Of a DNA stretch of 64,000 bases, positions 45,880 through 64,000 are shown piece after piece. Under the pieces are notes generated by a model that made no database searches, had not been told where the DNA came from, and saw only the letters and a list, made by a program, of their open reading frames with translations. The number at the start of each line of letters is the position of its first letter. The first letter of the stretch is position 1. A program made the translations under genes and the position numbers. This stretch comes from Atherinomorus stipes (lineage: Eukaryota > Chordata > Actinopteri > Atheriniformes > Atherinidae), in NCBI GenBank assembly GCA_023101725.1, contig JALJCO010010307.1, forward strand, positions 1-64,000. Direction: 5' to 3'.

Positions 45880-46300
45880 ATGGTTCTGCCATTCTAAGGG
45901 TGGCAGAGCCTTTTCTTCCCCACGACTGTGGAACTGGCTGCCTTTAAGTATCAGAGCCACTCAGTCACTCTGCTTTCAAAAACCAGCTCCAAACCTTCCT
46001 CTTTACATAAGTCTTTCCATCAGGATAACCCCCCTCCCTACTCTATCCTGTTGCCCCCCATGTTAATATTATTATGTTTATAGCTCTGGGACATTACAAC
46101 TTTTTTACCATGACTGGTGTCATTTATATTTTATTTATGTCATATATAAAAATTTTATCCTTTTTTGTTAGTTTTTTATTTTATCTTTTATTGTGCTTTG
46201 TTTTGCATATCCAATTGCTGAGTTGGGTTATTCAGCACCTCGGGCTCCAAAAGGATGTTTTTAAGTGTGCTCTATAAATAAATTGAACTTGAACTTTAAA
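45880..46300 (+). mobile_element. LINE C-terminus and 3' tail
   Basis: Reads RAFSSPRLWNWLPL-like sequence (ttttcttccccacgactgtg), then cagctccaaaccttcctctt, a 3' UTR and ctataaataaattgaacttg. This is the usual 5'-truncated end of a teleost non-LTR element. Confidence 0.6.
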
Positions 46301-47040
46301 ACATAAACAAAATTTCCATGTTTAATGTACATATTTCTATTTAATTCACCAGACAAGTGCCTAGGTTGGCTTTTTTTTAGCGCAAGGCACCGAGCCATCT
46401 GGTAAGAATCTCATTTGACACCATTACCGGACATTTATAGGCTATTTTAACAAAGTCCTGCAAAGAAGAGCAGCACATAAGACGTGGGCCAGACTGGCTG
46501 AACAACCTTTTGCAGGCTTATCATTCACTTTAAACGCTGGCGTGATCGAGGAACTGGAAAACTAGCTGTGGCAGAGACGCTCTGCTCTGGAACACTCCTG
46601 GTGTGGCAGGATGACAGTGGGAAGTGCAGCGTTGCTGCTCTGTGGTGCTTCTATGTTTGGTTAGACCCAACAATGAACTGTGATCATCCTCCCACCAGCA
46701 TGCAGAACTAGAGGCTGGTGGAGCTCTGCAGACTGTAGATGTGCCGACAGATGTGGTGCAGCACACACAGAAAGAGTTTTAGGAATCTTGTGCTGATTTG
46801 GGTGGATATGATTAGGGGGGGGGGGGGGGGGGGGGTTGTTTGAGGGGATGGTGCCCCTTTCTGCCCCTGCCTGTAGCCAGCCTTGATTAAAAGACTGATG
46901 AGTAAACACTGTGGTAAGTGTACTGCTGTGTATTTTCTTATTGTAACATTAGAAGATTAAACCCAGTTTTGCGTGAACTTTGATGTGTCTTGCAGTGATT
47001 TGATCAGACTGATTTTGTTTTGATCAGGTGGAGGGAGAAG
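46301..47040. other. Region upstream of cdhr5-like start
   Basis: No repeat family recognised except a G run at 46816-46836. The promoter and 5' UTR of the cdhr5-like gene should lie here, but no defined core element stands out. Confidence 0.4.
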
Positions 47041-58886
<11,846 letters not shown>

Positions 58887-58992
58887 GACCCAGTTTACAA
58901 ACTGATTCTTCCTGCAGAATCCACTCACTTTATATGATGTCATGCTGACATTTGATGTCATCAAGACTGAACTGGGTCATCTCAGACTGAAC

Positions 58993-59032
<40 letters not shown>

Positions 59033-59430
59033 CCTTTAATTAAGAGTGAAAACATTGTTGGCTGTATCGTGATGTCAGGTTTGTTTTTCAATTTTGTGGA
59101 AGAAGTTCATTGAAACAATATCCGAAAGTTTCAGTTCAGCTTGCCTTGTTCCAGGCAGAGAAGCTGAAAGTTCTTTTTTTTTTCTGTCCTCACATGTGGT
59201 ACAGAGAGAAGGAACCTGTCTGTAGAACGTAAGGCAGAATTGCCGTCAGATCCCTGAGTAAAAGAACATAAGTTGGAAGCAGACCAAGAAGAGACTTGTA
59301 AACCAGGGTCATCCATGTGTCTATGGCCTGATCTGCAGGGACGGCATGCCAGCTATAGAGTACAGATCACAGTGATGGTGAGGCGATAAATTGCAGTGCA
59401 CAATAAGACTGGAAACAGCTGTTTGAAGCA
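58887..59430 (+). other. cdhr5-like 3' UTR and spacer
   Basis: Contains an (ATT)n run at 58993-59030 and two monomers of the downstream satellite (agactgaactg at 58966 and cagactgaact at 58983). No standard AATAAA was fixed with confidence. Confidence 0.45.
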
Positions 59431-59439
59431 CACATATAC

Positions 59440-60753
59440 ACTAAATCACCACAACCAAGTACAGGCAAAATCGTAGAGTTAGGGATCAGATCATTAACTA
59501 ACAGAGATTTTGAAGAAAGAGATCTGATATTTAATAATCCACATTTAATAGTTTTATTTTTCTGTTTTGTTATGTTTATTGTTTTAATTTTTATTAGGTT
59601 ATTGTGATTTACCTTAGAGGTGTTTTTGGATTTTATTCTAAGGGCCCGGGGGACAGACACAGTCACTATGGGGGTGTGGGAGGGCGGCAGGTGGGAAACT
59701 GCAGAGAGCTGTGTAAGACTACAACTCTGTGTCCTGGTCTCATCATCATCATCATCATCATCATCACTGGTCTCAACCCTGGATTGTCAATGGTTTGACT
59801 GACTAACAAAATCGTCCAGATTCCTGAAATGAGAGCTGCTCCGTCCAAAGTGGGACGGATGCCGTCTCTCCTAATAAGACCAGGTTTGCCCCAGAAAGTT
59901 TCCCAGTTATCTACAAAGCCCACGTTGTTTTCTGGACACCACCTAGACAACCAGCGATTAAATGACGACATGCGGCTAAACATGTCATCACTGGTCAGAT
60001 TTGGCAGGGGGCCAGAGAAAATTACAGAGTCCCACATGGTTTTAGCAAAAGCACATACCGAAGCAACATTAACTTTTGTGACCTCCGATTGGCGTAACCG
60101 GGTGTCGTTACCGCCGGCATGAATTACAATGTTACGGTATTTACGTTTATCCTTAGCCAGCAGTTTCAAATAAGACTCAATGTCGCCCGCTCTGGCTCCT
60201 GGGATGCATTTAACTGGGGTCGCTGGTGTCTCTAAAGCCACGTTTCTGACTATGGAGCTGCCAATAACCAGGGTTTGTTGCTCAAAGGGTCTTTGAGTGG
60301 GGCGTATTGGTTAGAGACGTGGACAGGTTGGTGGTGACCCGCGGGCTTAGCTTTAGCCTTAGAGCTACGTTTCCTCACAACCGTCGTCCATCCCTCCTGC
60401 TGTTCCGGCTGCTCGGAACCAACTGCGGAACCACTAGGGTCAGCCTGTCTACGAGGCTCCGCTCCGCCTAAAGCTAAAGCAGGGCCCTGGCTAGCTACTG
60501 GAGGCTTTTCCATGGAGCGGAGCCGAGCTTCTAATTCGCCTCGCCTCGCCTCCAAGGCTACAAACAAGCTACATTTGTTACACGTACCATTATCACTAAA
60601 GGAGGCAGAGGTGTAGCTAAACATGAAGCACACCGAGCAAGAAAAGAGAGTGGCAGAGGGAGGAAGAGCAGAGAGCGGAGGAAAAGCGCTAGCAGCCATG
60701 CTAGCAGAGAGAGCTAACAGGCGTAGCAGATAGCAAGGACTGGAGAATCCCAA
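59440..60753 (-). mobile_element. LINE ORF1 with zinc motif and SGNH esterase domain
   Basis: Minus strand from 60753: a CSVC...CNKC zinc-like motif, a short coiled coil (LEARRGELEARLRSM), a Pro/Ala linker, and WTTVVRKRSSKAKAK. After a frameshift near 60255 comes an SGNH-hydrolase-like domain: a GSSIV stretch, [39 protein letters not shown] and [16 protein letters not shown]. It then passes to the start of the endonuclease ORF (KCGLLNIRSLSSKSLLVNDL near 59560-59500). L2/CR1-type LINEs are known to carry ORF1 esterases. The expected catalytic His of the DGxH block reads Arg. A (CAT)n run lies at 59740-59765. Confidence 0.65.
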
Positions 60754-61013
60754 AAATGGAGAACTCGTGAGGAAGTGTGTTTATAGTTATACGTTGTGAA
60801 AGGCCAAATGGTGAATGGTATAAGAAAAATAAGCAACTAAAGGGCAGCAGAGAGAGCTAGCCCTTCAGAGCTCAAACAAGCGAGGTACACAGGAGCAACA
60901 GGAAGTGACACAGCACGCCTTACCGCAACGTCACACCACACAGCTGTGCAGAGTCTGTGCATTTGACTTTTATCAGTCAAATGCACAGACTCTGACCAAT
61001 GAGCCAGGCAGTT
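60754..61013. other. Spacer with perfect 20-bp hairpin
   Basis: Contains a perfect inverted repeat (60949-60968 with 60975-60994; loop tttatc) between the LINE end and the tandem repeats. Confidence 0.8.
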
Positions 61014-61165
61014 CACTAGAAGACAGATCACTACAAGTCAGTTCATTACAAGTCAGTTCACTACAAGTCAGTTCACTACAAGTCAGTTCATCACAAGTCA
61101 GTTCATTACAAGACAGTTCACTACAAGTCAGTTCATTACAAGTCAGTTCAGCAGAAGACAGTTCA
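61014..61165. repeat. ~15-bp tandem repeat
   Basis: About nine units of agttcactacaagtc with ttcattacaag and cagaagaca variants, directly preceding the satellite. Confidence 0.9.
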
Positions 61166-64000
61166 CTAGAAGACACAGAACTGGTTCATCTCAGACTGAA
61201 CTGGTTTGATCTCAGATTGAACTGGTATGATCTCAGACTGAACTGGTTTTCAGACTGAACTGGTTTTCAGACTGAACTGGTTTGATCTCAGACTGAACCG
61301 GTTAGTGTCAGATTGAACTGGTTTGAACTCAGACTGAACTGGTTTGATCTCAGATTGAACTGGTATGATCTCAGACTGAACTGGTTTGATCTCAGACTGA
61401 ACCGGTTAGTGTCAGACTGAACTGGATGTATCTCAGACTGAACTGCTTTGATCTCAGATTGAACTGGTTCATGTCAGACTGAACTGGTTCGATATCAGAC
61501 TGAACTGATTCATGTCAGACTGAACTGGTTTGATCTCAGACTGAACTGGTTCATGTCAGACTGAACTGGTTTGATCTCAGACTGAACAGGTTCATGTCAG
61601 ACTGAACTGGTTTGATCTCAGACTGAACTGGTTAATGTCAGACTGAACTGGTTTGATCTAACACTGAACCGGTTCATGTCAGACTGAACTGGTTTTATCT
61701 CAGACTGAACTGGTTTGATCTCAGATTGAACTGGTTCATGTCAGACTAAACCGGCTTATTTCAGACTGAACTGGTTTGATCTCAGACTGAACCGATTCAT
61801 GTCAGACTGAACTGGTTTGATCTCAGACTGAACCGGTTCAAGTCAGACTGAACTGGTTTGATCTCAGACTGAACAGGTTCATGTCAGACTGAATTGGTTT
61901 GGTCTCACACTGAACCGGTTCATGTCAGACTGAACTGGTTTGATCTCAGACTGAACAGGTTCATGTCAGACTGAACTGGTTTGGTCTCACACTGAACCGG
62001 TTCATGTCAGACTGAACTGGTTCATTTCAGACTTAACTGGTTTGATCTCAGACTGAAACGGTTCATGTCAGACTGAACTGGTTTGATCTCACACTGAACC
62101 AGTTCACATCAGACTTAACTGGTTTGATCTCAGACTGAACCGGTTCATGTCAGACTGAACTGGTTTGATCTCAGACTGAACTGGTTTGCTCTCACACTGA
62201 ACTGGTTTGGTCTCACACTGAACTGGTTTGGTCTCACACTGAACCGGTTCATGTCAGACTGAACTGGTTTGATCTCACACTGAACCAGTTCACATCAGAC
62301 TTAACTGGTTTGATCTCAGACTGAACCGGTTCATGTCAGACTGAACTGGTTTGATCTCAGACTGAACTGGTTTGGTCTCACACTGAACTGGTTTGGTCTC
62401 ACACTGAACTGGTTTGGTCTCACACTGAACCGGTTCATGTCAGACTGAACTGGTTTCGTCTCAGACTGAACCGGTTCATGTCAGATTGAACTGGTTCATT
62501 TCAGACTTAACTGGTTTGATCTCAGACTGAAACGGTTCATGTCAGACTAAACTGGTTTGATCTCACACTGAACCAGTTCATGTCAGACTGAACTGGTTTG
62601 ATCTCAGACTGAACCGGTTCAAGTCAGACTGAACTGGTTTGATCTCAGACTGAACTGGTTCATGTCAGACTGAATTGGTTTGGTCTCACACTGAACCGGT
62701 TCATGTCAGACTGAACTGGTTTGATCTCAGACTGAACAGGTTCATGTCAGACTGAACTGGTTTGGTCTCACACTGAACCGGTTCATGTCAGACTGAACTG
62801 GTTTGCTCTCAGACTGAACCGGTTCATGTCAGACTGAACTGGTTCATTTCAGACTTAACTGGTTTGATCTCAGACTGAAACGGTTCATGTCAGACTGAAC
62901 TGGTTTGATCTCACACTGAACCAGTTCACATCAGACTTAACTGGTTTGATCTCAGACTGAACCGGTTCATGTCAGACTGAACTGGTTTGATCTCAGACTA
63001 AACCGGTTCATGTCAGACTGAACTGGTTTGGTCTCACACTGAACTGGTTTGATCTCAGACTGAACCGGTTCATGTCAGACTGAACTGGTTTGGTCTCACA
63101 CTGAACTGGTTTGATCTCAGACTGAACCGGTTCATGTCAGACTGAACTGGTTTAATCTCAGACTGAACCAGTTCACGTCAGACTGAACTGGTTTGATCTC
63201 AGACTGAACTGGTTCATGTCAGACTGAACTGGTTTGGTCTCACACTGAACCGATTCATGTCAGACTGAACTGGTTTGCTCTCAGACTAAACCGGTTCATG
63301 TCAGACTGAACTGGTTCATTTCAGACTTAACTGGTTTGATCTCAGACTGAAACAGTTCATGTCAGACTGAACTGGTTTGAACTCACACTGAACCAGTTCA
63401 CATCAGACTTAACTGGTTTGATCTCAGACTGAACCGGTTCATGTCAGACTGAACTGGTTTGATCTCAGACTGAACCGGTTCATGTCAGACTGAACTGGTT
63501 CGGTCTCACACTGAACTGGTTTGGTCTCACACTGAACCGGTTCATGTCAGACTGAACTGGTTTGGTCTCAGACTGAATCGGTTCATGTCAGACTGAACTG
63601 GTTCATTTCAGACTTAACTGGTTTGATCTCACACTGAACCGGTTCATGTCAGACTGAACTGGTTTGATCTCAGACAGAACCGGTTCATGTCAGAATGAAC
63701 TGGTTTGATCTCAGACTGAACCGGTTCACCTCAGACTGAACTGGTTTGATCTCACACTGAACTGGTTTGATCTCAGACTGAACCGGTTCATGTCAGACTG
63801 AACTGGTTTGATCTCAGACTGAACTGGTTTGCTCTCACACTGAACTGGTTCATGTCAGACTGAACTGGTTTGGTCTCACACTGAACTGGTTTGATCTCAG
63901 ACTGAACCGGTTCATGTCAGACTGAACTGGTTTAATCTCAGACTGAACCAGTTCACGTCAGACTGAACTGGTTTGATCTCAGACTGAACTGGTTCATGTC
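61166..64000. repeat. ~41-bp dimeric satellite with AACYGGTT core
   Basis: Alternating monomers gaaccggttcatgtcagact (20 bp) and gaactggtttgatctcagact (21 bp), more than one hundred in total, continue to the window edge. Variants include ctcacact, agacttaact and accagttc. Almost every monomer contains AACCGGTT, AACTGGTT or AACCAGTT. Blocks of several dimers recur (for example 62040-62300 and 62860-63120), showing higher-order duplication. Confidence 0.95.

Noticed and set aside
60905..61258. Ser/Gln-rich 117-residue frame over the 15-bp repeat
   Set aside because: Repeat translation only, running into the satellite.

Overview
The window looks like teleost fish nuclear DNA. It carries L2/CR1-type and RTE/Rex-type LINE fragments, a Ty1/copia element, Tc1, piggyBac, PIF/Harbinger and TTAA-type transposons, long CA, TA and GATA microsatellites, and one spliced vertebrate gene with GT-AG introns. 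It is a repeat-dense region in which most coding-looking sequence belongs to mobile elements, many of them nested and broken. Protein families were assigned by eye from motifs; no search was run.

Layout. 1-3.1 kb holds a fossil DNA transposon with a broken THAP-domain exon and a Tc1-like fragment split by a 621-bp TTAA element. 3.1-5.0 kb is minisatellite, CA repeat and triplicated sequence. 5.3-8.5 kb is a two-exon piggyBac transposase gene with a conserved DDD core but reading-frame shifts in GAA tracts. A telomere-like tract at about 8.97 kb abuts a 5'-truncated LINE (9.0-11.8 kb), which is itself split by a 1.27-kb retroposon encoding a small one-pass membrane protein. 12.8-17.2 kb (minus strand) is an unrecognised, decayed multi-exon gene with paired Cys/His motifs and a dimeric 49-residue repeat. 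17.7-19.5 kb is an inverted satellite. 20.4-31.2 kb mixes L2/CR1-like LINE pieces with two Harbinger elements, one non-autonomous and one carrying both transposase and Myb-like genes. 31.2-34.9 kb is a 3'-truncated Ty1/copia element on the minus strand. 35-46 kb holds LINE debris, several short TIR elements, a 40-bp minisatellite and a 260-bp G tract.

The one convincing host gene is a cadherin-related family member 5-like gene (cdhr5-like). Its 14 phase-consistent exons run from 47.04 to 58.89 kb on the plus strand and encode about 539 residues: signal peptide, four cadherin-type repeats, one membrane span and a short tail. Its introns carry a GATG/GATA tract, hAT-like ends, a TIR element and a 45-bp tandem array. 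Downstream lies a minus-strand LINE ORF1 with a zinc motif and an SGNH-esterase-like domain, then a satellite of about 2.8 kb that runs off the window. Each of its roughly 20-bp monomers carries an AACCGGTT/AACTGGTT core.

The most unusual observations are: the AACYGGTT satellite, which matches the Grainyhead-like consensus and lies next to an epithelial cadherin gene; two nearly adjacent perfect fold-backs inside a LINE at 30.7-30.9 kb; the membrane-protein-coding retroposon; the unrecognised repeat gene at 12.8-17.2 kb; and a copia primer-binding site matching the anticodon arm of initiator tRNA-Met.
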